A stretch of DNA of 64,000 nucleotides from Nesterenkonia ebinurensis. GTDB taxonomy: Bacteria > Actinomycetota > Actinomycetes > Actinomycetales > Micrococcaceae. Positions within the stretch are counted from its first letter, which is position 1. Each line of letters begins with the position of its first letter. A program made the position numbers and the translations under genes. Below the pieces are notes generated by a model. It had not been told where the DNA came from. It saw only the letters and a program-made list of their open reading frames with translations, and did no database searches. Of this stretch, positions 46,219 to 55,429 are shown piece by piece. Where the stretch lies: the NCBI RefSeq assembly GCF_008711175.1, contig NZ_VWNF01000045.1, positions 186,001 through 250,000 of the forward strand, given 5' to 3'.

Positions 46219-48246
46219 GTGGCAGATTCGCCCGTCGTGGACACCCCCTGGACTCTCACCCTCGACTACAACTACCCGGATATGACCACGGTGGATGACG
46301 ATGCCGCCTGGTCACCAGCACGGCGGGCAGCCTTGGCAGCCCAGCGTCAGCGGGTGGAGTCGATCGGTGCGGACACCGACCCGGCCACGGTGGAGAATGT
46401 GCTGCACGCTTTCGCCCTTTCCGGAACGGAGTTGGACCGGCTGATCCGCGCTTTCGGGGTGGTGGCTGCCGCCGACGGCACCGAGGCTCGTCAGCAGGTA
46501 CGCGCTGAGGCGGCCCCGGAGATGGCCGCCCATACTGACTGGATCACCCTGCACCCGGGGCTCTTTGCCCGGTTCCGGCAGCTGCGCGAGCGGATCGCTG
46601 CCGGTGAGGTGGCGGCCACTGATGAACAGCAGTGGTTCCTGGAGCAACAGATCCTCAAAGCCACAGTGGCTGGCGCCGGGTTGGACAGCTCCGGGCAGGC
46701 CGAGCTCAAGGAGCTCAACCAGCGCCTGGCCGAGCTGGAGACCGCCTATTCCCGGCTGCAGGTTCGCGAAGCCGGCGAGGCCGCACTGCTGGTGGAGACC
46801 GCCGAGGAGCTGGCCGGGCTCAGCGATTCGCGCATCGCCTCAGCAAAGGCGGCTGCTGAGGCTGCCGGGCACAGCAGTGGATATCTGCTCAGCCTGACCA
46901 TGCCGGTCCAGCAGCCCCTGCTGGGTTCGCTGGAGAATCGGGAGACCCGGTGGCGGCTGCACACCGCCTCGGTGACCCGCAGCAGCCTGAAAGACGAGCA
47001 GGGCCGCACCACCCGGGCGATCGGGGCTCAGATTGCGGTGCTGCGTGCCCGGAAGGCCCGGCTGCTGGGCTATGAGAACTTCCTGGAGTCGGTACTGCCG
47101 CTGCGCACCGCCCCCAGCCGGGAGGCGGTGGAGTCCATGCTGCGCAAACTGGCCTCCGGTGCTGCAGAACGAGCACGGGCCGAGACGGAGAAAGTCACCG
47201 AGCATCTGGGCTTCGTCCCTGAGCCCTGTGATCTCACCTTTGGGATTGAGCAGGTCCGCAAGACCCTGCCCGCCGGCGCAGCCGGTGCAGAGATCACCGT
47301 GGAGGAGGGCCTGCGGCGAGTCTTCGACGCCGCCCACCGCACCTATGGCATCACCGTGATGGAGCGCCAGGACCTGCCCAGCTATGTGCCCGGCGCGCGC
47401 AGCTTCGAGGTCTTCGACGGCGCAGCCGGTGAGCCCGGCACCGGGCTGGGACTGTTCCTGCTGGATCTCTACACCCGACCCACCAAGTCCGGTGGCGCGT
47501 GGATGAACGGATTCTCCGTGCCGTCCTCGCTGGCCGGGTCCAAGGCCGTGGTGACCAATAACCTCAATGTGGCCCCTCCGGCCGAGGGTCAGGAGCCGGT
47601 GCTGACCAAGGGCGAGCAGAAGACCCTTTTCCACGAGTTCGGTCATGCCCTGCACGCTCTGCTGGCCGACGCGGAGTTTCCGCAGCTCTCCGGCACCGCG
47701 GTGCCGCGGGACAATGTGGAGTTCCCCTCTCAGGTCAATGAGGTGTTCCAGGAGCTCTACCACAATCCCACTCCCCCGGGCGCGGTGCCTGACGATGATG
47801 CGCTCTGGGGCAAGGGCTCATCCACCGCTGAGCATGTGGCTGCGGTGGTGATTGACCTGGCGTGGCATACCCTGTCGCCGCAGCAGGCGGAAACCGCAGC
47901 GGAGGATCCGGCAGGCTTTGAGGCCCAGGTGCTGGCTGACTGGGGCCTGGACCTGCCGCTGGTGCCCCCGCGGTATCACGGCGGGTTCTTCAAGCACATC
48001 TTCGCCAGCGCCGGCTATGCCGCCGGGTACTACTCCTATCTGTGGGCCGAGGTGCTGGCCGCACACTCCAGTGAGTGGTTCCGTGAGGTGCTAGGGGACG
48101 ACGTCGCCCTGGCTTCCCGGGGCGCCCATTTCCGTGCTGAGCTGCTGGCCCGCGGCAATACCCGCGATCCACTGGAGTCCTTCCGCGTGGCCCTGGGCAC
48201 CGACCCCGACCCGGCGCACCTGCTGCGCAGCCTCGGCCTGGGCTGA
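46219..48246 (+). CDS. M3 family metallopeptidase (oligopeptidase / peptidyl-dipeptidase type)
   Basis: A 675-residue cytosolic zinc peptidase. The zinc site TLFHEFGHALHALL (HEFGH at 472-476) and the downstream PSQVNEVFQELY and FASAGYAAGYYSYLWAEVLA blocks are characteristic of M3 peptidases, which cut short peptides. A GTG at 46219 with AAAGGA six bases ahead is chosen; the open frame reaches 46105 but that part overlaps yebC antisense. The gene sits, together with a DUF222/HNH gene, on the plus strand between minus-strand pgsA and yebC, where other genes lie in related actinobacteria. Confidence 0.9.
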   Translation: MADSPVVDTPWTLTLDYNYPDMTTVDDDAAWSPARRAALAAQRQRVESIGADTDPATVENVLHAFALSGTELDRLIRAFGVVAAADGTEARQQVRAEAAPEMAAHTDWITLHPGLFARFRQLRERIAAGEVAATDEQQWFLEQQILKATVAGAGLDSSGQAELKELNQRLAELETAYSRLQVREAGEAALLVETAEELAGLSDSRIASAKAAAEAAGHSSGYLLSLTMPVQQPLLGSLENRETRWRLHTASVTRSSLKDEQGRTTRAIGAQIAVLRARKARLLGYENFLESVLPLRTAPSREAVESMLRKLASGAAERARAETEKVTEHLGFVPEPCDLTFGIEQVRKTLPAGAAGAEITVEEGLRRVFDAAHRTYGITVMERQDLPSYVPGARSFEVFDGAAGEPGTGLGLFLLDLYTRPTKSGGAWMNGFSVPSSLAGSKAVVTNNLNVAPPAEGQEPVLTKGEQKTLFHEFGHALHALLADAEFPQLSGTAVPRDNVEFPSQVNEVFQELYHNPTPPGAVPDDDALWGKGSSTAEHVAAVVIDLAWHTLSPQQAETAAEDPAGFEAQVLADWGLDLPLVPPRYHGGFFKHIFASAGYAAGYYSYLWAEVLAAHSSEWFREVLGDDVALASRGAHFRAELLARGNTRDPLESFRVALGTDPDPAHLLRSLGLG

Positions 48247-48321
48247 CGGAGCTTGAGGACGAGATCGGCACTCTGGCGGGTTGAAAGACACATCAAAATG
48301 GAACAAATATCCGATAATGTG

Positions 48322-48350
48322 TTGACTTAGCTCTCACTCGAATATATACT
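48322..48350 (+). promoter_or_regulatory. Near-consensus promoter of the second DUF222/HNH gene (leaderless)
   Basis: TTGACT (48322-48327), 17 bases, TATACT (48345-48350). The -10 box ends six bases before the ATG at 48357, so the transcript should start on the start codon. ACTCGAAT occurs twice (48336-48343 and 48348-48355), straddling the -10 box. The region is distinctly AT-rich. Confidence 0.75.
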
Positions 48351-48356
48351 CGAATC

Positions 48357-49976
48357 ATGGGTAAGGAACCACGGCAGGCGCACAGCGAGGGGTATGGCAC
48401 CGCCGCTGATCCCGCTGTGGTGCCTCAGTCCCCTGCCCAGCCGCTGATGGCTCCCCGGGCTCTTCCTGGATGGCAGATGGAGCGGGATCTCCGCATCGCC
48501 CAGGCCGCCCAGTTCATCTGGATGCTTCACCTGCGCGACCAGTACGTGCGGGAGGCTGATGAAGCCAGCCGGCAGGAACTGGATTCCGCACTCAAACGGG
48601 AGGCCGGTTCGCATGAGATCCACTGGCTGAAGCACACAGCTCAGCACCGGGCGGGGGAAGCAGCGCGTGCCGCAGAGATGCACATCGCCCAAGCAGTGGG
48701 GCGCTCCGAATATGTAGTAGCCCAGCAGATCAACGCCGCTCAGCGGGCGAAGTCCCAGCTGCCCCGGGTCTGGCAGGCCTTCGCCACCGGGCGGATCTGC
48801 CAGCTGCGGCTGCACAGGATCACCACCACCCTCCAGAAGCTGAGAACCCCCGAAGCTGTAGAAAAGCTCGACGAACAAGCCCCGGAATATGCAGAAACCC
48901 ACCGGTTGGGTCAGGTCAAGGACTGGCTGAGACGCTTCGAGCACATCGCAGAACCCATCCAGGCTGCCGAACGCTTCGCCGCAGCAGCCCGTAGCCGCAG
49001 CGTAAGAGTCACCGACGTCGACGACGGCATGAGCCTGCTCAGCGCACTGCTGCCGACGGTGACCGCTCACTTGATCAAACGCCAACTCGATGCCACCGCC
49101 CGGTCCGCTACCGAGCATGTGCCGCACAACCCGCTGATCGCCGAGTCCACCACCGAGCTTCAGCATCAGCGGAACGACCTGCATCTCGCCTGGGCCACCG
49201 GGGACCCGGAACAGGTCCCCATCGAGCAAGTCCCTGCAGAGCTGAACCACCCCGACGTCACCGCCGGGTTCAGCATCGGCGGCACCCAAGACGGCGAGCA
49301 GCTCCGAGCCCCGGCTCTGCACCTCCTTGACCACAGTCCCAATGACGATGCGGATGAACTGCCCTCAGCGATCGAGCCGCCCAGGAGATTCCACGAGCTG
49401 CCCACCGCACGTGAAGACGGTGACCCCCGGTCCATGGACCAGCGTGCCGCAGACGCTCTCTGCGCCTGGCTGCTGGCCGCCCAAACACCCGAGGAACTCC
49501 AGACTGCAGCCCAGATCGGCATCCTCGTCGACGAAGCCACCCTCACCGGTGCATCAGACCAGCCCGGATTCACCCGGGACGGCAAGATACCGATCCCTGC
49601 CCGCAACATCAGAGACTGGCTCATCGCTCAAACCGACCAGCTCGACTGGTACCAACTCATCCACCGACCGCCGCACACCCAGGACGACCTCGGAGCACTT
49701 CCCACCGGCAAGAATCTGCTGGCTATCCACTCCGAGGGCCGATATCCGCCCGAGCGGCTCCGAGTCGCGCTGTGGTTCCGTGACCGCACCTGCACCGCCT
49801 ATGGGTGCAGTGTGCCCGCTGAGCACTGCGATGCCGACCACATGACCCCGTGGCCGGATGGAGAAACTCAGGCAGAGAACCTCCAACTGCTCTGCCGCAG
49901 ACACCACCGCCTGAAATCCTGGGGCTACGAGGTTCACGCACCGCCGCTTCGCGCGGACTTCGTTCAGGCTGCCTGA
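48357..49976 (+). CDS. DUF222/HNH endonuclease-like protein (13E12 family), second copy
   Basis: A 539-residue paralogue of the protein at 7-1539. The DUF222 region covers about 35-300 and the HNH motif near residue 480 reads CTAYGC, CDADHMTPWPDG and CRRHHRLKSWG, with all expected Cys and His residues. There is no ribosome site; a near-consensus promoter places transcription start on the ATG. It lies opposite to its neighbours and its final 13 bases overlap the end of pgsA. The function is unknown; DNA cleavage is inferred from the HNH motif. AT-rich flanks and strand orientation suggest insertion into an older gene cluster. Confidence 0.87.
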   Translation: MGKEPRQAHSEGYGTAADPAVVPQSPAQPLMAPRALPGWQMERDLRIAQAAQFIWMLHLRDQYVREADEASRQELDSALKREAGSHEIHWLKHTAQHRAGEAARAAEMHIAQAVGRSEYVVAQQINAAQRAKSQLPRVWQAFATGRICQLRLHRITTTLQKLRTPEAVEKLDEQAPEYAETHRLGQVKDWLRRFEHIAEPIQAAERFAAAARSRSVRVTDVDDGMSLLSALLPTVTAHLIKRQLDATARSATEHVPHNPLIAESTTELQHQRNDLHLAWATGDPEQVPIEQVPAELNHPDVTAGFSIGGTQDGEQLRAPALHLLDHSPNDDADELPSAIEPPRRFHELPTAREDGDPRSMDQRAADALCAWLLAAQTPEELQTAAQIGILVDEATLTGASDQPGFTRDGKIPIPARNIRDWLIAQTDQLDWYQLIHRPPHTQDDLGALPTGKNLLAIHSEGRYPPERLRVALWFRDRTCTAYGCSVPAEHCDADHMTPWPDGETQAENLQLLCRRHHRLKSWGYEVHAPPLRADFVQAA

Positions 49977-50572
49977 CTGGCCTGACGGACCACCGTGATG
50001 ATGCGCTGGATGACGGTGACCAAAGACGCCGTGGCGAGCAGGGTCAGCACCACCAGCAGCACCAGCTCAGGCAGTCCCAGGCCCACGAACCCGGTGAACA
50101 CCAGTGCTAAGACCATCCGCTCGGGACGCTCAGCGATGCCGGTGTTGGCGTCGTAGCCCTCGGACTCGGCCCGGGCACGGATATAGGAGACCAGCAGGCC
50201 GAGAATCATGCACACCGCGGCGGCGACTCCGATCCAGTAGTTCTCCCCGGCGCCGAAGAACCAGAACATCAGGCCCAGGAACACCGCACTGTCCTGCACC
50301 CGGTCGGAGACTGAGTCCAGGAACCCGCCGATCACGCTGGTCTTCTCACCCAGGCGAGCCATCAGTCCGTCGATGAGATCGCTGAACACGAACAGGGTGA
50401 TGACCACTGTGCCCCAGAACAGCTCACCGAGGGGGTAGAAGATCAGTGCCCCCAGGCTCACCCCGGCAGTGCCGATGACGGTCACTGCATTGGGAGTGAG
50501 CCCGATGCGCAGCAGAAACCTGGCGATCGGGGTGAAGATGGCGGAGAAGAAAGCGCGGGCATGCTTAAGCAT
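49964..50572 (-). CDS. pgsA: CDP-alcohol phosphatidyltransferase (phosphatidylinositol phosphate synthase type)
   Basis: A 202-residue membrane enzyme with the complete CDP-alcohol phosphotransferase motif: Asp65, Asp68, Gly69, Ala72, Arg73, Gly82, Asp86 and Asp90 (in DLIDGLMARLG and GGFLDSVSDR). It joins a CDP-diacylglycerol to an alcohol phosphate. The thrS-HIT-pgsA order is that of the actinobacterial phosphatidylinositol-phosphate synthase gene, so inositol phosphate is the likely acceptor. It overlaps the HIT gene by eight bases. The acyltransferase and mannosyltransferase genes that normally follow are absent. Confidence 0.9.
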   Translation of the reverse strand: MLKHARAFFSAIFTPIARFLLRIGLTPNAVTVIGTAGVSLGALIFYPLGELFWGTVVITLFVFSDLIDGLMARLGEKTSVIGGFLDSVSDRVQDSAVFLGLMFWFFGAGENYWIGVAAAVCMILGLLVSYIRARAESEGYDANTGIAERPERMVLALVFTGFVGLGLPELVLLVVLTLLATASLVTVIQRIITVVRQASQAA

Positions 50573-51116
50573 CGCGCCATGCCTCCGCTACCAGCCGCCG
50601 GATCTCTCCCAGGGTCACAGACAGTGCCTGGGTGCGGGCCACTATCGGCAGGAAGTTGGTGTCCCCGCTCCAGCGTGGGATCACATGCTGGTGCAGATGT
50701 GCGGCGATCCCGGCCCCGCCGACTTTGCCCTGGTTGATGCCTAGGTTGAACCCCGCCGGATTGGACTCTTCCCGTAAGGCGCGCATGGACTGCTGGCTCA
50801 GCGCAGTGAACTCCGCTGATTCCTCCTCTGTGAGATCCGTGAGGTCTGGTACGTGCCGGTAGGGGCAGACCAGCAGATGCCCGGGGTTGTAAGGATAGAG
50901 GTTGAGCAGCACGTAGCAGGTCTGTCCCCGAGCCACGATGAGGGAGTCCTCGTCGCTTCGCTCCGGGGCCGCGCAGAAGGGACAGTCGTGCTGGCCGGTG
51001 ACCTGGTCCTGGCCCTTGGACTGATAGGCCTCGCGGTGCGGGGTCCACAGCCGCTGGAAGGCGTCAGGCACCCCGGGAAGCACAAAGTCATCGGTCTCCC
51101 AGGATGGCTCGTTCAT
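50565..51116 (-). CDS. HIT domain protein (Ap4A phosphorylase-like)
   Basis: A 183-residue HIT-superfamily nucleotide hydrolase or transferase. The histidine triad appears as [12 protein letters not shown], with an upstream [20 protein letters not shown] containing a CxxC pair and [16 protein letters not shown]. The orthologous position in Mycobacterium encodes a diadenosine tetraphosphate phosphorylase, so that activity is likely. It overlaps thrS by four bases and pgsA by eight, so all three are co-translated. Confidence 0.9.
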   Translation of the reverse strand: MNEPSWETDDFVLPGVPDAFQRLWTPHREAYQSKGQDQVTGQHDCPFCAAPERSDEDSLIVARGQTCYVLLNLYPYNPGHLLVCPYRHVPDLTDLTEEESAEFTALSQQSMRALREESNPAGFNLGINQGKVGGAGIAAHLHQHVIPRWSGDTNFLPIVARTQALSVTLGEIRRLVAEAWRDA

Positions 51117-53110
51117 TGGTTCTCGCGGCTCTCGATCGCCTTCAGGATCCGCTGCACAGCCTCATCGACCGGGATCTGGTTGTCCTGGCTGCCGTCACGG
51201 AACCGGAAGCTGACCGCCTCTGCCTCGGCGTCGTCCCCTCCAGCAATGAGCACGAACGGGATCTTGTCCTTAGAGGCGGTGCGGATCTTCTTGGGGAAGC
51301 GCTCGGTGCTGTCATCCAGCTCAGCACGGACTCCGCGGGCCTGCAGCTTCTGGATGACCTCGCCGAGGTAGTCATTGAACGGCTCAGCCACCGGAACCCC
51401 GCGCACCTGGACCGGGGCCAGCCAGGCCGGGAATGCCCCGGCGTAGTGCTCCAGCAGGATGGCGAAGAACCTCTCGATGGAGCCGAAGAGCGCACGGTGG
51501 ATCATAATGGGCCGCTGCCTGGACCCGTCAGCAGCGGTGTACTCCAGCTCGAAGCGCTCGGGCAGGTTGGGGTCCACCTGCACGGTGGAGAGCTGCCATT
51601 TCCGACCAATCGCATCAGTGATCTTCAGGTCGATCTTGGGCCCGTAGAACGCCGCCTCGCCGGGGATCTCGGTCAGTTTGAGTCCAGAGCGCAGCGCCAC
51701 ATTGCGCAGTGCCTGGGTAGCGGATTCCCAGTACTGGTCAGAGCCCACCCATTTGGACTTCTCCTCATCGCGCATCGAGAGCTCCAGCTCGAAGGACTCC
51801 AAGCCGAAGTCACGCAGCAGGGAGACCACAAACTCCACCACCTTGGCAACCTCATCCTCCAACTGATCCGCTCGGACGAACAGATGCGAATCGTCCTGGG
51901 TGAAACCGCGCACCCGGGTCAGCCCGTGTAGGGCACCCGAGCGCTCGTTGCGGTAGACGGTGCCATTCTCCGCCAGCCGCAGCGGCAGATCCCGGTAACT
52001 GCGCCCGCGCTCCTTGTAGATGAGGATGTGCATGGGGCAGTTCATGGGTTTCAGATAGTAGTCCTGGCCCTGTTTGGTGATATTGCCAGCCTCGTCGCGC
52101 TCCTCATCCATGGAGATGGCCGGCCACATATCCTCCTTGTAGTTGGCCAGATGCCCGGAAGTCTCGAACAGATCAGCCTTGGAGATATGTGGGGTGTAGA
52201 CGTAGGTATAGCCGGATTCCAGGTGGCGGGCCCGGGCGTGCTGCTCCATGATGCCGCGCACCAGCCCGCCCTTGGGGTGCCATACGGAGAGCCCGGAGCC
52301 GATCTCCTCAGGAAAGCTGAACAGGTCCAGCTCGCGGCCGAGTTTGCGGTGGTCGCGGCGCTCCGCCTCGGCCAGCCGGTCCTTATAGGCCTTGAGGTCC
52401 TCTTTGGTGGGCCAGGCGGTGCCGTAGATCCGCTGCAGCTGCGGATTGGTCTCCTTGCCCCGCCAGTAGGCGCCGGCCGCCCGCATCACCGCAAACGCAT
52501 TGGCGATCAGTTTGGTGTGCGGCAGGTGGGGTCCGCGGCAGAGGTCGGCCCAGACCCGCTCCCCCTTGCGGTCCACATTGTGATAGATGGTGATCTCTGC
52601 TCCGCCGACCTCCACCGAGGCGCCTTCGGCATCATCGGAGCCGGCCAGCAGCTGAAGCTTGTAGGGCTCATCGGCCATCTGCCGCTTAGCCTCCTCCAGG
52701 TCCACCGCCTCGCGCTCGAAAGTCTGGGCCTGGTTGACGATCTTCTGCATCGTCTTCTCGATCTTCTTCAGATCATCGGGGGTGAACGGATTCTGCACAT
52801 CAAAGTCGAAGTAGAAGCCGTCAGTGATATAGGGCCCGATGCCCAGCTTGGACTCCGGGAACAGCTGCTGGACGGCCTGGGCCATCACATGGGCGGTGGA
52901 GTGGCGCAGCACGTTGAGCCCCTCGGGCTCGGTGATGTCCACCGGCTGCACCTGGGCACCCTCGGGCAGCTGGCGGGAAAGATCCCAGAGTTCGCCGTTG
53001 ACCCGCATCACTACCGTGGTGGCGGAGTCCTCGAACAGGGTGGTGCCTGTGGTGCCCGCCTCAAGGGTGGTTGGTGCGCCGTTGAGGGTGATGCTGATCT
53101 GCTCGGACAC
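51113..53110 (-). CDS. thrS: Threonyl-tRNA synthetase
   Basis: A 665-residue class II synthetase. An N-terminal TGS domain and an editing-type second domain ([20 protein letters not shown]) precede the catalytic core with the zinc-binding [10 protein letters not shown], motif 2 [20 protein letters not shown] with TQDDSH, and motif 3 [16 protein letters not shown]. The anticodon-binding domain follows. The start is GTG with CCAGGAG about 12 bases upstream, and TAGACT about 43 bases upstream is a candidate -10. No T-box is seen. Confidence 0.97.
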   Translation of the reverse strand: MSEQISITLNGAPTTLEAGTTGTTLFEDSATTVVMRVNGELWDLSRQLPEGAQVQPVDITEPEGLNVLRHSTAHVMAQAVQQLFPESKLGIGPYITDGFYFDFDVQNPFTPDDLKKIEKTMQKIVNQAQTFEREAVDLEEAKRQMADEPYKLQLLAGSDDAEGASVEVGGAEITIYHNVDRKGERVWADLCRGPHLPHTKLIANAFAVMRAAGAYWRGKETNPQLQRIYGTAWPTKEDLKAYKDRLAEAERRDHRKLGRELDLFSFPEEIGSGLSVWHPKGGLVRGIMEQHARARHLESGYTYVYTPHISKADLFETSGHLANYKEDMWPAISMDEERDEAGNITKQGQDYYLKPMNCPMHILIYKERGRSYRDLPLRLAENGTVYRNERSGALHGLTRVRGFTQDDSHLFVRADQLEDEVAKVVEFVVSLLRDFGLESFELELSMRDEEKSKWVGSDQYWESATQALRNVALRSGLKLTEIPGEAAFYGPKIDLKITDAIGRKWQLSTVQVDPNLPERFELEYTAADGSRQRPIMIHRALFGSIERFFAILLEHYAGAFPAWLAPVQVRGVPVAEPFNDYLGEVIQKLQARGVRAELDDSTERFPKKIRTASKDKIPFVLIAGGDDAEAEAVSFRFRDGSQDNQIPVDEAVQRILKAIESRENQ

Positions 53111-53182
53111 TTCTCTCGGAATCTCCTGGATCGGTGGTAATACTGACCAGCTGAGTCTACTGGAGTCAGCACAACGCCGCCG

Positions 53183-54085
53183 CTACCGCCGCTGGCAGCC
53201 GGGGCACCAGTAGAGCCGCCGCCCCTGCAGCTCACGCATTCGGATGCTCTCCCCGCAGCGCAGGCAGGGGGTGCCCTGATGCTGGTAGACCCAGTGCCTC
53301 CGCGGATTCCGGTCGGATCCGCGGGCGCCCAGCAGCGGATCCTCCGGCCGCAGGGTACGGATGATGCCCTCGGCCACCCCGGTGCGCAGCTGCCCGGTGA
53401 GCGTCTCCCAGAGGGAGGCGACCTGGGCGGCGTCGAGCTGCTGCACGGGGATATCGGGATCCAGCTGCTCCACGAACAGCGACTCGGCCCGGTAGATATT
53501 GCCCACCCCGGCAATCACCGCCTGGTCCATCAGGGCTGCGCCGATGCTGATCCGGCGGCGGTCGAGGTTGCCGCGGAACTGCTCCAGCAGCTGCTGGTCG
53601 GTCGCGCCCTCCGGCTGTCGCAGGGGGTCGGGGCCGAGCCTGACGATGACCGCCTGGTACTGCATCGGGTTGAGCACCTGACACTTGGCCGGGCCGCGCA
53701 GGTCCGCCCAGCCGTTGGGCACCTGGACGCGCGCCCGCACTGAGCCGGCCGGCGGGGCGGGGATGATCCACCCGGCGTCGTCGTACCGGGGCGTGTACTG
53801 CTCAGCCCGGCTGCGCGGGGCGCCCAGGGATGCGGCCCCGGTGAAGCTCTCGTCCCCGCGGAAGCTGAACGCCCCGTAGAGGCCCAGGTGCACCTGCCAG
53901 ATATCACCCCCGAGGTGCACGAACAGCTGCTTGCCCCAGGCTTCGGCGCGTTCGGGCACCCGTTCGGTCAGCCGGGCGGCCCCGGCGCTGAACCGTCCCT
54001 GCGGGGAGCTGACCCGCCAGTGCCGGCCGGCGAAAAGCCGGTTGACCTGGGCGGCCAGGCGGTGGAGTGTGTGGCCTTCGGGCAT
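53183..54085 (-). CDS. nei: Fpg/Nei-family DNA glycosylase (Nei2-like)
   Basis: A 300-residue base-excision repair glycosylase/AP lyase. The N-terminus PEGHTLHRLA supplies the catalytic Pro2 and Glu3; an H2TH region (DQAVIAGVGNIYRAESLF) and a C-terminal zinc finger (CLRCGESIRM ... WCPGC) are present. The PEGHT start rather than PELPEV points to endonuclease VIII (Nei2) rather than MutM. The rpiB stop codon abuts its ATG (TGAATG), so the two are co-translated. Confidence 0.93.
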   Translation of the reverse strand: MPEGHTLHRLAAQVNRLFAGRHWRVSSPQGRFSAGAARLTERVPERAEAWGKQLFVHLGGDIWQVHLGLYGAFSFRGDESFTGAASLGAPRSRAEQYTPRYDDAGWIIPAPPAGSVRARVQVPNGWADLRGPAKCQVLNPMQYQAVIVRLGPDPLRQPEGATDQQLLEQFRGNLDRRRISIGAALMDQAVIAGVGNIYRAESLFVEQLDPDIPVQQLDAAQVASLWETLTGQLRTGVAEGIIRTLRPEDPLLGARGSDRNPRRHWVYQHQGTPCLRCGESIRMRELQGRRLYWCPGCQRR

Positions 54086-54583
54086 TCAGTGAAGAATCTC
54101 GCCGGTGCTCTCGTAGTGAGCGATCTTCCCGAGCCGCCGGGTGTGGCGCTCCTCCCCGGACCAATCGGCGGTGAGGAAGGCCTCCACGATCTCGGTGGCC
54201 GTCTCGATGCTGTGCTGCCTGCCGCCGAGGCCCACCACATTGGCATTGTTGTGCTCGCGGGCCAGCCGGGCGGTCTCCAGGTTCCAGGCCAGGGCGGCCC
54301 GGATGCCGCTGACCTTGTTGGCCGCGATCTGCTCACCGTTGCCGGAGCCGCCGAGCACGATGCCCAGGGAGGGGGCGGTGCCGGGTTCCCAGGCGGCGTC
54401 GTTGTCTGCCCAGTCTGCGGCCACCGCCTCTGCCGCCCTCAGGCAGAATCCGGGGTAGTCGTCCTGCGCATCGTAGACGGTGGGACCGTGGTCAGTGACC
54501 TCATAGCCGGCGGCGCTCAGATGGGAGACCAGGTGGGCGGAGAGCTCCATCCCGGCGTGGTCGGTGGCGATGTGCACGCGCAT
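54086..54583 (-). CDS. rpiB: Ribose-5-phosphate isomerase B family protein
   Basis: A 165-residue RpiB/LacAB-type isomerase that interconverts ribose 5-phosphate and ribulose 5-phosphate. IATDHAGMELSAHL at the N-terminus, the DYPGFCLRAAEAVA block and the catalytic loop GIVLGGSGNGEQIAANKVSG are present; a Ser replaces the Cys found in some RpiB enzymes, as is typical in actinobacteria. ATG 54583 with GAGGTG upstream is chosen over a longer frame that would overlap the globin start. It is translationally linked to nei. Confidence 0.94.
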   Translation of the reverse strand: MRVHIATDHAGMELSAHLVSHLSAAGYEVTDHGPTVYDAQDDYPGFCLRAAEAVAADWADNDAAWEPGTAPSLGIVLGGSGNGEQIAANKVSGIRAALAWNLETARLAREHNNANVVGLGGRQHSIETATEIVEAFLTADWSGEERHTRRLGKIAHYESTGEILH

Positions 54584-54628
54584 AGACACCTCATCGGTTT
54601 GAACTTCAGGAACAAGCTGGGTCCATCC

Positions 54629-54634
54629 TATGCT
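54629..54634 (+). promoter_or_regulatory. -10 box TATGCT of the globin gene
   Basis: TATGCT ends nine bases before the ATG at 54644, with no ribosome site between; predicted leaderless or nearly so. Confidence 0.45.
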
Positions 54635-54643
54635 GAAGGCACT

Positions 54644-55264
54644 ATGACAGATCACGACGCCACCAACTCAGCTGGGAGGCCCAAGCTGCCGGAGTTTTCC
54701 CGCCGGCTGGGTGCCCCGATCGCCACGGTGAAGCCTGCCGGCAAGCCGCCCTCGGCGGTCAGTGGTCGCCCCGGTGCCCCGGATGGGCCCGCGGTGCCTC
54801 ACCAGCCCGGCCCGCCGCGGCCTGCTGACCTGGGGTTCATGCCGGGGCCGGATGGCCGGCCGGTGCCACAGGATGAGAATCCAGAGGCGGTGGACCCGAA
54901 CAGCTTCTACGCCCAGGTGGGCGGGCGTGAGACCTTCCAGAAGATTGTGGACGTGTTCTACGAGCAGGTGGCCGCCGACGAGGACTTCCAGGCGATGTAC
55001 CCGGAGGAGGACCTGGAGCCGGCCAAGCGCCGGCTGCTGATGTTCCTGGAGCAGTACTGGGGCGGTCCGCGCCGCTACCAGACCGAGCGCGGCCACCCCC
55101 GGCTGCGGATGCGCCACCTGCCCTTCCGGGTCGACGCCGCGGCCCGGGACACCTGGCTGCGCTATATGCGCAAGGCGGTGGAGGCAGCGGAGCTGGCTCC
55201 CATGTATGAGGCCGAGCTCTGGGACTACCTGGAGCGTGCCGCCCACTCCATGGTCAACAGCTGA
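54644..55264 (+). CDS. glbO: Group II truncated hemoglobin with N-terminal Pro-rich extension
   Basis: A 206-residue protein. Residues about 80-206 form a truncated globin: SFYAQVGGRETFQKIVDVFY, AMYPEEDLEPAKRRLLMFLE, QYWGGPRRYQTERGHPRLRM and the proximal His in RMRHLPF, all marks of the trHbO group, which binds oxygen and related ligands. About 75 residues of Pro/Gly-rich, low-complexity sequence precede the globin, making the protein much longer than the usual 125-135 residues. The ATG at 54644 is backed by a TATGCT box just upstream; a start near the globin domain itself is not obvious. Confidence 0.9.
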   Translation: MTDHDATNSAGRPKLPEFSRRLGAPIATVKPAGKPPSAVSGRPGAPDGPAVPHQPGPPRPADLGFMPGPDGRPVPQDENPEAVDPNSFYAQVGGRETFQKIVDVFYEQVAADEDFQAMYPEEDLEPAKRRLLMFLEQYWGGPRRYQTERGHPRLRMRHLPFRVDAAARDTWLRYMRKAVEAAELAPMYEAELWDYLERAAHSMVNS

Positions 55265-55284
55265 GCCGGGTAGGATGTACTGCT

Positions 55285-55301
55285 GGGCCTTGTCAAGGCC
55301 C
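55285..55301. other. 17-bp perfect palindrome just upstream of tRNA-Arg
   Basis: GGGCCTTG-T-CAAGGCCC, two bases before the tRNA. It may be a 5' leader hairpin of the tRNA precursor or a terminator for the globin gene; no T-run follows. TAGGAT at 55271-55276 is a possible -10 that would start a transcript right before it. Confidence 0.6.
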
Positions 55302-55303
55302 AT

Positions 55304-55376
55304 GCCCGAGTAGCTCAGGGGATAGAGCAGCGGCCTTCTAATCCGCCGGTCGGGGGTTCGAATCCCTCCTCGGGCA
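55304..55376 (+). tRNA. tRNA-Arg (anticodon TCT)
   Basis: A full cloverleaf of 73 bases: acceptor GCCCGAG/CTCGGGC, D arm GCTC...GAGC, anticodon loop CTTCTAA with TCT, T arm GGGGG-TTCGAAT-CCCTC, discriminator A. CCA is not encoded. It decodes AGA, a rare codon in this GC-rich genome. Confidence 0.96.
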
Positions 55377-55381
55377 CGGCA

Positions 55382-55414
55382 TTGGTCCCGGCGGCGGGCA
55401 CAGGTCCCGCTCGC
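55382..55414 (+). repeat. Partial two-hairpin intergenic repeat, copy C
   Basis: TTGGTCCCGGCGGCGGG matches the start of copies B1 and B2; the hairpin here is GCGGG-CACAGGT-CCCGC followed by TCG. The second hairpin is missing. It lies between the tRNA and mshA. Confidence 0.7.
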
Positions 55415-55429
55415 AGCAGAGAGGAGCCC

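Noticed and set aside
51117-53182. T-box or attenuator upstream of thrS
   Set aside because: Only 72 bases separate thrS from nei; no T-box motif, specifier loop or terminator/antiterminator pair can be seen.
54584-54655. A 24-residue N-terminal extension of rpiB
   Set aside because: It overlaps the start of the divergent globin gene and its -10 box; the MRVHIATDHAG start has a good GAGGTG ribosome site.
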